Positions 38,138 to 48,804 are shown, counted from the first letter of the stretch. The stretch is DNA of 64,000 bases from an uncultured Lachnospiraceae bacterium (GCA_946407725.1 CAMJPM010000001.1:45868-109867); one strand, 5' to 3'. Program-made: numbers and translations. Notes: a model not told the origin generated them from the letters alone.

Positions 38138-40345
38138 TCACTGTGACAGGGTTACGGAAATGAATTCCGGTCTGGTGCCTTTAATAAGATGCTTGAAACC
38201 GGAACCGGAATTGTCTATGGGCATGGCAAATTCAAATGCCAGAGGCTTAAAGAACCTCTCATCCAGGGTACTGATATGGTATTCCACGTGAAGCTTCATT
38301 CCCTGCATCACATTCTCCAGAATTATCTGGGAATCCACAGTATCAAAGATCAGCACATTCTCACTTATTGCGGTACCGTTTATCAGGCACTCCTTTACGG
38401 GCTCTCCGTTCAGCATCAGCTTATCTATCTTTACAAAGCATTTGTAATCCGCAGGATCTATTCTTATGGAAGTACATTTTTCCGGTATTACCGTATCAAA
38501 CATTATCCTGTCTTCATAATTCCGCTCGGCATTGATGATAAGACAGTCTTCAGCCTGCCAGCCTATCCCCCTGTCAAAATAAACAAGAGGTTTTTCGGGC
38601 CGGTTCAACAGCCTGGACTTCATCAATGTCTGCTCCAGGGGAATATTATTGCCTCCGAAAATGGAATACATACCGGTTAATGTTATATGACGTCCCGAAA
38701 TATGGCGCTGGAAAGCCTGTTCCATCTCATAAAAAATCCCCATGTGTCCGGCATCGATACCCACCTTCTGGTAAATGCCGTCAAATTCCTCGGGCTCCGT
38801 CACTCCAAGGGATGAAAGGAAATAGCTTATGGCCCTGAAGATCACAAAATCCACGGGAATTGGGAAATCATAGACCCACTCATAATCTATGATGTTCCAG
38901 CCGTTATTGTATATGAGATTTGAGAATATAAGATCCACATCCGTGACCATCATACTCCGCAGACTGCCGGGAAGACCTGTCACCCCGAAGACCTCTGCAA
39001 ATTCCCTGGTTGCCCAGAATTCCCTTACCGCCGGCCGTCTTATGGCTTCCGAAAAATTAATTACTGCCTGAACACACTCGGCACCCCTGCCGATGGCGAG
39101 AAGCCTTTTCAGCTCCTCATCCATGCTGCGTCCCACAATATAATCAAATTCCAGTCTGGTGAATTCCCCGTAGGGGTCATAGATCTTTCTCACCGGACAG
39201 GGCTTAAAGCTACTTCCCTTAAACTCCGTAAATATCCCCTCATAGGCGTCCGCCATACGCAGAAGATGGGGCACGGCCTCCCTGGAAAAGGGGGTTTTCT
39301 CCACAACAATCTTGTGGTTTCCGTCCTCCGTGATATCTGTCCTTATCTGAAACTGCGGATCCCTTTCGGTAGAATGCTTGGAATAGACAGGATGGCGCTC
39401 CATCATGCTCTCTATGCGGTTCTCTTTCTGCAGCACCACAAGGAAGGAGTTTGAGAAAAAGGGAAAATAGCCGTCGGAGAGCGCCTCGTCAAAGGCAACC
39501 CCCTCATCAAAGAGAGTTATCCTCTCTCCGTCAAAATTCCGCTCATTCTCATTGAACTCACCCTTAAAGGGCAGCCTGTCATCGGAATATATGGTGACCG
39601 GAAGCTTGTAATCCGGATAAGGATAGAAAAACCTGTATTCATACCCGGCCTTATGGGCGATCCTCATAAGTCTTGATCTGGAAAAGGTTCTGACACCGCC
39701 TCCGTGGGGATATCCCTCTATGCCGTCAAAATAGCGTCCCGTATGATCTTCCCTGCACCCGGCAAAATACTTCATGCCGTATTTATTCTCTATGGCGATT
39801 ATTATCTGCCCTCCCTGTGCCAGATGGGAGGAGAGCAGGGTAAGGAACTCGTGGAAGGGATCCTTTGCATCGATGTATGAGGGCGCATATTCCAGCACCC
39901 CGATAAGAAGGATATAATCATACTTATCCTCAAGGTGTTTTTCTATATCCTGGAAATTTCCCACACGGATATCTATGTTGCCGAATTGCATGTTTCTGTA
40001 AGCGTTGATGAGGCTCCGCTTGTAACTCAGCTCCACGCAGGTAACATGTCCCGCCTTCCTTGCCACTGTTCCTGTAATGGCACCACAGCCCGAGCCTATC
40101 TCCAGTACCTTATGCTCCCTTTTGAAGGGAAAAAAGTCCACGATATTTCCCCGCATATGTGAGAGATGGTAAAGCAGGCTCCAGCTCCTTTCCGAGGCCA
40201 CCAGGCGGTTAAACCCGGCTTCCCCATGCTCCTTCACGATGGAGAGCAGCCTGTCCTCTTCGGCTCCTTCGGAATACCGGTCATCTCCCGTATAGTCGCT
40301 TAAGTCAATTATGACTTCACCTATTTTTTCCGTTGTCTCACTCAT
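38138..40345 (-). CDS. Class I SAM methyltransferase fused to an APH-like kinase domain (WbdD-like architecture)
   Basis: KVLEIGSGCGAITGTVARKAGHVTCVELS, YDYILLIGVLEYAPSY (methyltransferase); VVEKTPFSREAVPHLLRM, TDVDLIFSNLIYNNGWNIIDYEW (D-x5-N, IIDxEW kinase loop). Confidence 0.75.
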   Translation of the reverse strand: MSETTEKIGEVIIDLSDYTGDDRYSEGAEEDRLLSIVKEHGEAGFNRLVASERSWSLLYHLSHMRGNIVDFFPFKREHKVLEIGSGCGAITGTVARKAGHVTCVELSYKRSLINAYRNMQFGNIDIRVGNFQDIEKHLEDKYDYILLIGVLEYAPSYIDAKDPFHEFLTLLSSHLAQGGQIIIAIENKYGMKYFAGCREDHTGRYFDGIEGYPHGGGVRTFSRSRLMRIAHKAGYEYRFFYPYPDYKLPVTIYSDDRLPFKGEFNENERNFDGERITLFDEGVAFDEALSDGYFPFFSNSFLVVLQKENRIESMMERHPVYSKHSTERDPQFQIRTDITEDGNHKIVVEKTPFSREAVPHLLRMADAYEGIFTEFKGSSFKPCPVRKIYDPYGEFTRLEFDYIVGRSMDEELKRLLAIGRGAECVQAVINFSEAIRRPAVREFWATREFAEVFGVTGLPGSLRSMMVTDVDLIFSNLIYNNGWNIIDYEWVYDFPIPVDFVIFRAISYFLSSLGVTEPEEFDGIYQKVGIDAGHMGIFYEMEQAFQRHISGRHITLTGMYSIFGGNNIPLEQTLMKSRLLNRPEKPLVYFDRGIGWQAEDCLIINAERNYEDRIMFDTVIPEKCTSIRIDPADYKCFVKIDKLMLNGEPVKECLINGTAISENVLIFDTVDSQIILENVMQGMKLHVEYHISTLDERFFKPLAFEFAMPIDNSGSGFKHLIKGTRPEFISVTLSQ

Positions 40346-40349
40346 ATTA

Positions 40350-41639
40350 TCAAAACTCCTGAAGACGGCTTTTTTCTACTGTTGTCTCCATGCCCATGTC
40401 GTAATAGCCGGTGGTATCCTTCGATGAAATGCAGTTGATGCTGAAAACATCATACATTCTGTTATATACCGTGAATTCCCCGTTTCTGTATCCCACAAGT
40501 CCCAGGGATATCAGGTATTCCCCGCCCTGAAGCGACATATCCTGCGTAAAAGTGGCAGTCAGTATATCGTTTTCCCCCGGTTCTCCTGTATCTATCTTTT
40601 CAAACATGGTATTGGTGCCGGTTATCTCCACACCCATCCTGTTCTTAAATGATACGGCTATTATGGGCTGTGATATCTTTTCATGGAAAAGACATTTCAC
40701 CTTTATGGAAAAACTGTCCCCCTTCATAATGGTATTTGTAACCTGGCCGCTGTTATCCACACAGCAAAAATCAATTATGTCCGCAAGGCCGTTGCCGTAG
40801 CTGTCAAAGGAGGGGTTGATGCTCATGCGGTCCCTCCACTTGCCCTTTCCCGAGGCGGAAACATTATTTCTGTTAAAGCTTTTATTACTTTCAGTTGCGC
40901 TATTGTCCAGCTGATGGACCAGCACCTTTTTATACATGTCTATTATCTCTTTAGGCGCACCCTCAGCGATCTTCTTTCCCCGGTCAAGGAGCACCACCCT
41001 GTCACAGTACTTGGAAATGCTGGAAAGATCGTGGCTCACAAAGAGTATGGTCTTTCCCGCTTTACGGAATTCCTCAAATTTGTGATAGCATTTATTCTGA
41101 AAGAACACATCTCCCACGGACAGAGCCTCATCCACTATCAGGATCTCCGGATCGATATTTATGGCCACTGCAAAGGCCAGTCTCACAAACATTCCGCTGG
41201 AATAGGTTTTAACCTGCTGGTAGGCAAAGTCCCCGATGTCGGCAAAATCCAGAATGTCATTAAGCTTGCTGTCTATCTCCGCCTTGGAGAAACCGGTCAT
41301 GGTTCCGTTAAGATAGATATTCTCGATCCCCGTAAACTCCATATTAAATCCCGCCCCCAGCTCAAGAAGGGCAGAGATCCTGCCGTTTATCGACACATTT
41401 CCGGAGGTAGGATTTAAAACCCCTGTAATAATCTTTAAGATAGTGGACTTGCCGGAGCCGTTGGTCCCGATTATACCCACGGTCTCCCCCTGTTCCACGC
41501 TTAAGGATACATCATGCAGGGCAAAATGCTCATGATAGAGCTTTTTTTTCGTAAGCCCCAGGGCATCCCGTACACGATCCCTATGATGGTCGTATAGTTT
41601 ATACATTTTATTCAGATGTTCGACTCTTATTGCTTCCAT
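40350..41639 (-). CDS. wzt: Polysaccharide ABC transporter ATP-binding protein with C-terminal Wzt-C-like domain
   Basis: VGIIGTNGSGKSTILKIITGVL, YSSGMFVRLAFAVAINIDPEILIVDEALSVGD; ~180-aa beta-rich C-terminal extension. Confidence 0.92.
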   Translation of the reverse strand: MEAIRVEHLNKMYKLYDHHRDRVRDALGLTKKKLYHEHFALHDVSLSVEQGETVGIIGTNGSGKSTILKIITGVLNPTSGNVSINGRISALLELGAGFNMEFTGIENIYLNGTMTGFSKAEIDSKLNDILDFADIGDFAYQQVKTYSSGMFVRLAFAVAINIDPEILIVDEALSVGDVFFQNKCYHKFEEFRKAGKTILFVSHDLSSISKYCDRVVLLDRGKKIAEGAPKEIIDMYKKVLVHQLDNSATESNKSFNRNNVSASGKGKWRDRMSINPSFDSYGNGLADIIDFCCVDNSGQVTNTIMKGDSFSIKVKCLFHEKISQPIIAVSFKNRMGVEITGTNTMFEKIDTGEPGENDILTATFTQDMSLQGGEYLISLGLVGYRNGEFTVYNRMYDVFSINCISSKDTTGYYDMGMETTVEKSRLQEF

Positions 41640-41648
41640 ACGATTAGT

Positions 41649-42641
41649 TTACATAACATCAGCGAAGTGTACTTTAAGCCTTTTAAACACAAGGGCGCCG
41701 AATAAAAACATTACTGCCGAAAAGATCCAGAAATATGCGGTGGAATAAAAGTGCTCCCAGAACCACATATGATCCAGAAGCGCCATTCTGTAGCCGTCCA
41801 CCACGTAGTATACGGGATTGATCTTGAATAATACCTGCAGGGGACGGGGAAGGGCTTCAATATGCCACATGATGGGGGTGATCCATACCCCGACCTGAAG
41901 CGCTATACCTATGATCTGTGAAAGATCCCGGAAAAAGACGACTATTGAACAGGTGACATAGCTCATTCCCAGTACCAGTATAAACACACAGAAGGTAAAA
42001 TAGGGAAGCTGCAGCCAGTATATATCCGGATAATATCCGCAGATTATCAGCAGGATACAGGCAACTAATGTCAGGAATACGTGAATGAACAGAGCGCTTA
42101 TAACCTTGATGATGGGAAGGATACTGATCTTAAACACCACTTTTTTTACCAGATACTGATAGGACAGCAGTGCGCTGGTTCCCTGTCCCAGGGCATCGGA
42201 AAAGAAAAACCAGGGGGTTATGCCGGCGATCAGCCACAGAACAAAGGGGTAGGTGGTCTCCCCCGTAACATCGGTCCTAGCTCCAACCGAAAAAACAAAC
42301 CAGTACACCAGCACCGTCACCACCGGCTGTACAAAAGCCCAGAAAATGCCTAGATAGGAGCCTGCGTATTTAGATCTGAAGTCATTTAAGGCAAGCTTCC
42401 AGATGAGCTCCCGGTTCTCATAGAGCTCCATGGGCAGTGACACTATCCTGTCATATCCCAGGATAAAGCCTATGAACGCGGCATCGATCATACAGCAGGA
42501 TATAATCTTTTTTAATATCTCCTGCATGGGATCAGCAAGCTCATTTGTATGAAGGATTATATAGGAATTCCAAATAACGGCAATTATTACTGCCGCTGCT
42601 ATCACCTTTTTCCTGTCTTTATCCAAAAAACTTTCCTGCAT
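41649..42641 (-). CDS. wzm: Polysaccharide ABC transporter permease
   Basis: ABC-2 type: ELIWKLALNDFRSKYAGSYLGIFWAFVQPVVTVLVYWFVF; NPVYYVVDGYRMALL. Confidence 0.92.
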   Translation of the reverse strand: MQESFLDKDRKKVIAAAVIIAVIWNSYIILHTNELADPMQEILKKIISCCMIDAAFIGFILGYDRIVSLPMELYENRELIWKLALNDFRSKYAGSYLGIFWAFVQPVVTVLVYWFVFSVGARTDVTGETTYPFVLWLIAGITPWFFFSDALGQGTSALLSYQYLVKKVVFKISILPIIKVISALFIHVFLTLVACILLIICGYYPDIYWLQLPYFTFCVFILVLGMSYVTCSIVVFFRDLSQIIGIALQVGVWITPIMWHIEALPRPLQVLFKINPVYYVVDGYRMALLDHMWFWEHFYSTAYFWIFSAVMFLFGALVFKRLKVHFADVM

Positions 42642-42643
42642 TA

Positions 42644-43204
42644 TTAAGCTTCCGGGAACTGGCTCTTAAAATCAGGCCAGTTTCTGTCCCTGTCATTTAT
42701 GTTCAGTTCCTCTGATCCTATCTCGTCAGGCCAGATAATGCCTATATCGGGATCATCGTATTTTAATCCCCCGTCATCTCCGGGATGGAAGAAATCATCA
42801 CATTTATAGACAAATTCGGCGATGTCGGAGAGTACCAGGAAACCATGGGCGAAACCTCTGGGAATGAAGAGCATTTTCTTGTTTTCGGCGGAAAGCTCCA
42901 CACCAAACCATTTTCCGAAGGTCTCCGATCCCTTCCTTAAATCTACCGCCACATCATACACCCTGCCCTTTATCACCCGGACAAGCTTGGCCTGGGGATG
43001 GTTTATCTGGAAATGCATTCCCCTTAAAACCCCCTTTGATGAAGAGGACTGGTTATCCTGAACGAATTCAACCCCTATCCCTGCTTCGGTAAACTGATCC
43101 TTTCTGTAGGTCTCCATAAAGTAACCCCGTTCATCCCCGAAAACCTCGGGTGTGATCACCTTAAGTCCCTCTATTTCACAGGTTTCAACTTTTATCTGTC
43201 CCAT
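42644..43204 (-). CDS. rfbC: dTDP-4-dehydrorhamnose 3,5-epimerase
   Basis: GYFMETYRKDQFTEAGIGVEFVQDNQSSSSKGVLRGMHFQ, IPRGFAHGFLVLSD. Confidence 0.96.
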   Translation of the reverse strand: MGQIKVETCEIEGLKVITPEVFGDERGYFMETYRKDQFTEAGIGVEFVQDNQSSSSKGVLRGMHFQINHPQAKLVRVIKGRVYDVAVDLRKGSETFGKWFGVELSAENKKMLFIPRGFAHGFLVLSDIAEFVYKCDDFFHPGDDGGLKYDDPDIGIIWPDEIGSEELNINDRDRNWPDFKSQFPEA

Positions 43205-43296
43205 TTCTTATACCATTCCTTCCCTTCAATTTTCCTAAAATTCTTTCAGCCGGGTCCCGAGCAGTTCCCTATATCCACCGGCGTGATCTAAAATGG

Positions 43297-44544
43297 TCAC
43301 AGTGACAGGTTCAAATCCAGATCCACGTATCCCTCTATCCCGTCTACGTGTCCCCTGGAAGAGTACTGCCACAGATCATATCTTCCGTCGTATGTAGGCC
43401 GTTTCACCTTATATTGCGCAAGCCATATGGTAAAATCCTCTAATTCATCCGCATTTATATATGCCGTGAACCACCTTTTATTAGCATATACGCCGGCTCT
43501 GTACCCGTATGTTTCCAGTGTCTGTGCAAAGGCTCTTATATTCTTTGTTCTCTGGTCCTTCGTGAGGTCATCACCCCTGCCTCCGGAGGATTCCACATCC
43601 AGAAACACCGGCAGATCCAGCTGTTCCCTGGGACAGAGCTCCCTCACCATACTGGCTTCCTCAACTGCCTCTGTCTCATTTAATGCCTGGGTGAAAAAAT
43701 ATACCCCGGTTTTCAGCCCGGCTGCCCTGGCTCCCTTTATATTCTTCTCATAATAGGAATCCTCCACCAGCGACCCGGAGCCTGAGCCTCTGTAGCCCAG
43801 CCGTATTATGGCATATTCTATGCCCGAAGCCTTAACCTTTTCCCAGTCGATATCCTTATTATATTTTGAAACATCTATTCCCGTGATACCGCTGCCAAGG
43901 TCGATCTCTCCCTGATTTAAGAGCTTTCCGTCATCCTCTTCACCTATATCCGCAGTGTCCTCAGCCTCTGCGTCTATCTCATCCTCAGTCCTGATAAGGG
44001 TTCTGATATAGCTTACCGCCTGATAGGATATGTCGCTCCTTACCGTCAGGGTACTGTCTTTTTCCGGGGTTATGAAGCCCTCCACGGGTTTCAGACGGAC
44101 TGTATACTTTCCGCCGCTTAAGTCCGTTGCGGCTATGATGCCGTCCCGGTCACTGTCTTCGTACTCCCGGATATCCCCGTCCTTTGATATCTCTGCCCTG
44201 AAGGGAACTCCCGTGACCACGGTACCGTCCCGGAGGGTGATTATCATCTTAAGATCCTTATTAACCGAGGAAAGCAGCACCTCCAGACGGGGCCATTTCC
44301 CGTCAGGAGCTTTTTCTTTCCCTGTATCATTCCCGTGACCGTCTGCCTTTTGGATACCGGAATCCCTGATATCCCTGTATTCCCCGCTTTGGGCGGTTTC
44401 CGGTTTTTCCCCGGTTTTTACGGCTTCTACCCCCTGTCCAGGGGCTTCGCCTTCTCCTGCCACCTTCATCAGAAACACAAAGAAAGCGGCCACAACCAGT
44501 AATGCGGCTGCGACCGCAAATATCCGGAATTTTCTAAACGTCAT
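43297..44544 (-). CDS. Membrane-anchored GH25 lysozyme
   Basis: N-terminal TM; GITGIDVSKYNKDIDWEKVKASGIEYAIIRLGYRG, LPVFLDVESSG, IWLAQYKVKRPTYDGRYDLWQYSSRGHVDGIEGYVDLDL. Confidence 0.95.
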   Translation of the reverse strand: MTFRKFRIFAVAAALLVVAAFFVFLMKVAGEGEAPGQGVEAVKTGEKPETAQSGEYRDIRDSGIQKADGHGNDTGKEKAPDGKWPRLEVLLSSVNKDLKMIITLRDGTVVTGVPFRAEISKDGDIREYEDSDRDGIIAATDLSGGKYTVRLKPVEGFITPEKDSTLTVRSDISYQAVSYIRTLIRTEDEIDAEAEDTADIGEEDDGKLLNQGEIDLGSGITGIDVSKYNKDIDWEKVKASGIEYAIIRLGYRGSGSGSLVEDSYYEKNIKGARAAGLKTGVYFFTQALNETEAVEEASMVRELCPREQLDLPVFLDVESSGGRGDDLTKDQRTKNIRAFAQTLETYGYRAGVYANKRWFTAYINADELEDFTIWLAQYKVKRPTYDGRYDLWQYSSRGHVDGIEGYVDLDLNLSL

Positions 44545-44548
44545 TAAT

Positions 44549-45433
44549 TCATGCTCCCTTATGGGGCACGACCTGCGCTATGTCAAGAAGATACTGTCCG
44601 TATGCCGTCTTCTGGAGCGGTTCCGACAGCTTAATGAGCTGTTCCCTGTCTATGAAGCCCCTTTTATATGCGATCTCCTCTATACAGGAGATATAGAGCC
44701 CCTGTCTTTTCTGGAAAGCTCCCACAAAGTCGGCAGCATCAAGAAGGGAATCATGGCTGCCTGTATCCAGCCACGCAAAGCCCCGTCCCAGGGTCTCCAC
44801 GTACAGCTTTCCCCGGCGCAGATACTCGTTATTAACCGAGGTGATCTCCAGCTCCCCTCTGGCTGAAGGCTTAACATTCGCCGCTATATTCACCACGTCA
44901 TTGTCATAGAAATAGAGCCCCGGAACTGCGTACCTGGATTTCGGATGCTCCGGCTTTTCCTCAATGGAGACCGCCTTGCCTTCGCTGTCAAACTCCACTA
45001 CCCCGTAGTCCTTCGGGTTCTTTACATAGTATCCGAAAATTGTCGCTCCCTCTTCCCTGGAAGCCGCGCTCCTTAACACCCTTGAAAAATCATGGCCGTA
45101 GAAAATATTGTCCCCAAGGACCATGGCCACCCTGTCGTCTCCGATAAAGTCCGCCCCTATGATAAAGGCCTCCGCAAGACCGTTTGGCTGTTCCTGAACC
45201 TTATATGTAAATTTTAAGCCCAGATCGGATCCGTCCCCGAAAAGCTCTTCAAAAACCGGCAGATCCCTCTTTGTGGAAATGATCAGTATATCCCTTATCC
45301 CTGCAAGCATCAGTGCAGACAGGGGATAATAGATCATAGGCTTGTCATAGACCGGCATTATCTGTTTCGATACGGCTTTTGTAAGGGGATACAGCCTGGT
45401 GCCGCTTCCTCCTGCCAGAATTATTCCTTTCAT
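44549..45433 (-). CDS. rfbA: Glucose-1-phosphate thymidylyltransferase
   Basis: [39 protein letters not shown]; start at MKGIIL after GGGAGGTG. Confidence 0.97.
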   Translation of the reverse strand: MKGIILAGGSGTRLYPLTKAVSKQIMPVYDKPMIYYPLSALMLAGIRDILIISTKRDLPVFEELFGDGSDLGLKFTYKVQEQPNGLAEAFIIGADFIGDDRVAMVLGDNIFYGHDFSRVLRSAASREEGATIFGYYVKNPKDYGVVEFDSEGKAVSIEEKPEHPKSRYAVPGLYFYDNDVVNIAANVKPSARGELEITSVNNEYLRRGKLYVETLGRGFAWLDTGSHDSLLDAADFVGAFQKRQGLYISCIEEIAYKRGFIDREQLIKLSEPLQKTAYGQYLLDIAQVVPHKGA

Positions 45434-45435
45434 GG

Positions 45436-46515
45436 TCACCTCCCGCTGTACATATTCTCATAATATGACTGATAATCACCGCTTGTCACGTGTCGCAGCC
45501 ACTCTTCATTGGATAAATACCACTCTATGGTCTTCCTGATACCGTCCTCAAAGCGGGTTTCCGGCTCCCAGGAAAGCTCCTTCCTTATCTTGTCCGGGGC
45601 GATGGCGTAACGCCTGTCGTGTCCCTTCCTGTCTGTGACATATTTTATGAGATCCTCACTCACATTCTTTTTCCTCTCATCACTGTCGGGCAGGATCTCC
45701 CTCAGGGTATCGAGGATAATGTGGATGATCTCAATATTCTCTTTTTCATTATGTCCGCCGATATTGTATTTCTCTCCGATACGTCCGCCCCTTAAGACCA
45801 TGTCAATACCCTTGCAGTGGTCATCCACATAAAGCCAGTCCCTGACATTCTTTCCGTCTCCGTATACAGGCAGGTCCTTTCCCTGAAGGGCATTATTTAT
45901 CATCAGCGGTATCAGCTTCTCCGGGAACTGATAGGGTCCGTAATTATTTGAACAGTTGGTGATGACAGCCGGGAACTGATAGGTGTCCACATAGGCTTTT
46001 ACAAGAAAATCCGAGGAGGCCTTGCTGGCGGAATAGGGGCTGTGAGGCGAATAGGGTGTATCCTCATAGAAATAGTCATCCGGATCCGAAAGTGATCCAT
46101 ATACCTCATCCGTAGAAACATGCAGGAATCTCTTTCCCTCCTTATAACCGTCTCCGGTCTCCCATGCTTCCTTTGCGGCGTTGAGCATCACAAGGGTTCC
46201 GAGGACATTGGTCTCCACAAAGACCTCCGGATTCTCAATACTTCTGTCCACATGGCTTTCCGCAGCAAAATTCACCACATAGTCTATGTCATTTTCCTTA
46301 AATATCTTCCTGATGGCTTCCCTGTCCCGGATATCGGCCTTTACAAATGTGTAGTCGTACTTCTCTTCTATTCCTTTGAGATTTTCCAGGTTGCCGGCAT
46401 AGGTAAGTACATCTGCGTTGATGATCCTTATCTCCTGTCCGTATTTTCCAAACATATAGTGAATGAAATTTGAACCTATAAATCCCGCTCCTCCGGTCAC
46501 CAGATATGTTTTCAC
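45436..46515 (-). CDS. rfbB: dTDP-glucose 4,6-dehydratase
   Basis: [47 protein letters not shown]. Confidence 0.97.
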   Translation of the reverse strand: MKTYLVTGGAGFIGSNFIHYMFGKYGQEIRIINADVLTYAGNLENLKGIEEKYDYTFVKADIRDREAIRKIFKENDIDYVVNFAAESHVDRSIENPEVFVETNVLGTLVMLNAAKEAWETGDGYKEGKRFLHVSTDEVYGSLSDPDDYFYEDTPYSPHSPYSASKASSDFLVKAYVDTYQFPAVITNCSNNYGPYQFPEKLIPLMINNALQGKDLPVYGDGKNVRDWLYVDDHCKGIDMVLRGGRIGEKYNIGGHNEKENIEIIHIILDTLREILPDSDERKKNVSEDLIKYVTDRKGHDRRYAIAPDKIRKELSWEPETRFEDGIRKTIEWYLSNEEWLRHVTSGDYQSYYENMYSGR

Positions 46516-46600
46516 TTTCGTTCCTCCTCAAGTTTTATTCTCTTTTTTTACAATTTTTTATTATACTATATTCTTCTCATTTCCGTCAAAATCAGGAATG

Positions 46601-48658
46601 TCACAGATTCGAAACCGAGATCCCGAATTCATACCAGGGTATCACCACCTGTATCTCTCCCGATGCGTAGGGTCCTACGGCGTAGGGCGGATAGCACAGG
46701 ACAATACCCTCTTCGCTGTAGCTTACGTTCATATCAAGGGATATGCATTCCAGGAAGGAGTTCTCCATCTCTTTTTCCCTTTCAGGTGTGCCGTCATCGC
46801 TTTCGTAATATAACCCGGAATCCTTTCTCCAGTCGGCCATGGAGTACCTTAAGGCCAGAGCCTTAAACTCTTCCTCATCACCTTTGAAGAAATCAGTGAT
46901 CTCTGCCTTTTTGCCGCTTTTTAAATCAAAGAGATAATTAAAGCTGCTTCCCATGCCATGGGCTCCGCCGTAGTAGTAATAATCACCAAAGGTGACAGCT
47001 ACGTGGTTCTTGCCCACCCGGGATACATCCCCGAAGTTCACGGAATAGGTGTATCCCTGTCCAAGGTTTTCCTTAAACCAGTTTACGTTATTTTCGTCCT
47101 CTCCGTTTTCCACTATGTCATTTAAGGCGTTTTGCTCCGTGTCCTTACCGTTCTTTTCGAACGCATCATCAATACGCTGAAGGGCCTCATTCAGCTTATC
47201 CGCATTTTCAATATCCTCATTAAACCTGAAGCTCTGAAATTCTCCCTTATAATATACAAACCCGTCCTCTGTAGTCTTTTTATCGACTCTTGCGGTTACA
47301 ATGCCGAAATCCGCGAATGTCTCATGTCTCTCAAGAGCCCCGCTTCTCTGTTCCGTTTTTTCCGGGTCATCGATAAGCACGCTCCTCCAGACAATATCAC
47401 CCTTTCTTCCGTCTTCACCCTTTTCATCGAATACGAGATAATACACCCTGTCATTTTTTACCGTAAAGGCATCATAGCTGCTGTTACCCTCACTGTAGGA
47501 GCCATAGGTGCAGTTCACGTTGGGGGGCTGTCCCACATGGATAATATTCTCTGTTTCCAGAATACCGTTCTCTATATTTTTTATGGGGATCCTTTTATAA
47601 TCCCGGCCTGTCTCTATGTCATTCTCGTATGTCTTTTCGTAGAAATACACATAGCCATTGCTGAGTCCGGCAACACCTGAGCTTTCTGCCTTCCCCAGAG
47701 AGAATTCACAGCTTTTGCCGCTTCTCACATTATATAGCACAAACTCCTGATTTCTGTCGGGATCGGCTCCTTCACCGTAATAATGCCGGGTCTTAATGAG
47801 ATAGTCCGGACCGAAATACTTTACTTCCCCGTCACCTGTATCTCCCTTAAAGGAATTCACCTCTTTGCCGGCATCATTGAAAACATAGATCTCCCCGGCG
47901 TCATAATCATACATATATATGCAGCCGGTCTTTTCCATATCTCTGACGATATCAACACCTCCGCACAGCTTTGAGAGTTCTCTTCCGTTGTAGATCTTCA
48001 GCTTCTGTTTCAGCCTGTCAATATCCGGATCGCTGTCAAAGGCATCTCCCTCGGGATCATAAAAATAAGTGACATTATCCCCTGTCTCCCGGTCGTATCC
48101 GCTGTAGTACAGCTTTCCGTCCAGAACGCTGATGTTGTTGACATACATATCACTTCCCAGGCCTATGTCCGTATACCCGGGGTTCAAATCCCTGTCATAG
48201 AAATTGATAACCTGCTTCCCGTCGTCGTTCACTATGAAGAAATAATGGTACGGATCCCCGGTCCCGTATTCTATGTTCTGATTTTCCCTTCCCCTGAAAA
48301 GACAGGTAAGGCTTCCGTCATCTTCAATGTAAAAGAGATTTTTATTCCCGTAAATGAACCGGTCCTGGAAGGGATAATCAACTGTTGTTCCGACAGCAGC
48401 AGCCTCTGATGTATCTGATTCCTCTGATGTATCTGATGTTTCCGCCGCTTTTTCCTCCGGGGCTGTCACCGGCTCTGATGCCTCCTCTGTTTCTGCAGCA
48501 GGTTCTTTTTCCGTTCCTGCAGCCGCTGCCTCCCCGGCCTTTTCACCCCCGCTGGCCTCTGTTTCCCGACCTGAGGTCCCATCACTCTTTTTACCGCAGC
48601 CTGCCATTACCAGTACCAGTATAAGCACCGGAATAATACAATATAATCTTTTTTTCAT
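46601..48658 (-). CDS. Lipoprotein with DUF3298/DUF4163-like C-terminal domain
   Basis: MKKRLYCIIPVLILVLVMAGCGKK lipobox; acidic Ala/Glu linker; YYYGGAHGMGSSFNYLFDLKSGKKAEITDFF; ...LCYPPYAVGPYASGEIQVVIPW. Confidence 0.8.
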   Translation of the reverse strand: MKKRLYCIIPVLILVLVMAGCGKKSDGTSGRETEASGGEKAGEAAAAGTEKEPAAETEEASEPVTAPEEKAAETSDTSEESDTSEAAAVGTTVDYPFQDRFIYGNKNLFYIEDDGSLTCLFRGRENQNIEYGTGDPYHYFFIVNDDGKQVINFYDRDLNPGYTDIGLGSDMYVNNISVLDGKLYYSGYDRETGDNVTYFYDPEGDAFDSDPDIDRLKQKLKIYNGRELSKLCGGVDIVRDMEKTGCIYMYDYDAGEIYVFNDAGKEVNSFKGDTGDGEVKYFGPDYLIKTRHYYGEGADPDRNQEFVLYNVRSGKSCEFSLGKAESSGVAGLSNGYVYFYEKTYENDIETGRDYKRIPIKNIENGILETENIIHVGQPPNVNCTYGSYSEGNSSYDAFTVKNDRVYYLVFDEKGEDGRKGDIVWRSVLIDDPEKTEQRSGALERHETFADFGIVTARVDKKTTEDGFVYYKGEFQSFRFNEDIENADKLNEALQRIDDAFEKNGKDTEQNALNDIVENGEDENNVNWFKENLGQGYTYSVNFGDVSRVGKNHVAVTFGDYYYYGGAHGMGSSFNYLFDLKSGKKAEITDFFKGDEEEFKALALRYSMADWRKDSGLYYESDDGTPEREKEMENSFLECISLDMNVSYSEEGIVLCYPPYAVGPYASGEIQVVIPWYEFGISVSNL

Positions 48659-48677
48659 AAGCACCTGTTTCTTCCTA

Positions 48678-48713
48678 AGGAGCTGTGCATAGATTTATTT
48701 ATGCACAGCTCCT
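48678..48713. other. 14-bp perfect inverted repeat just upstream of the lipoprotein gene
   Basis: AGGAGCTGTGCATA - 8 nt - TATGCACAGCTCCT. Confidence 0.75.
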
Positions 48714-48804
48714 GACCTCTTTTATATTTGCATAATGTGGTATCTATTATATATGATATAGCAGGGAACTTGAAATAATAATGGAAAAAAGTAACAATTC
48801 AGAA

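Noticed and set aside
40683-41417. 244-aa plus-strand ORF
   Set aside because: Antisense to wzt with clear Walker/signature motifs on the other strand.
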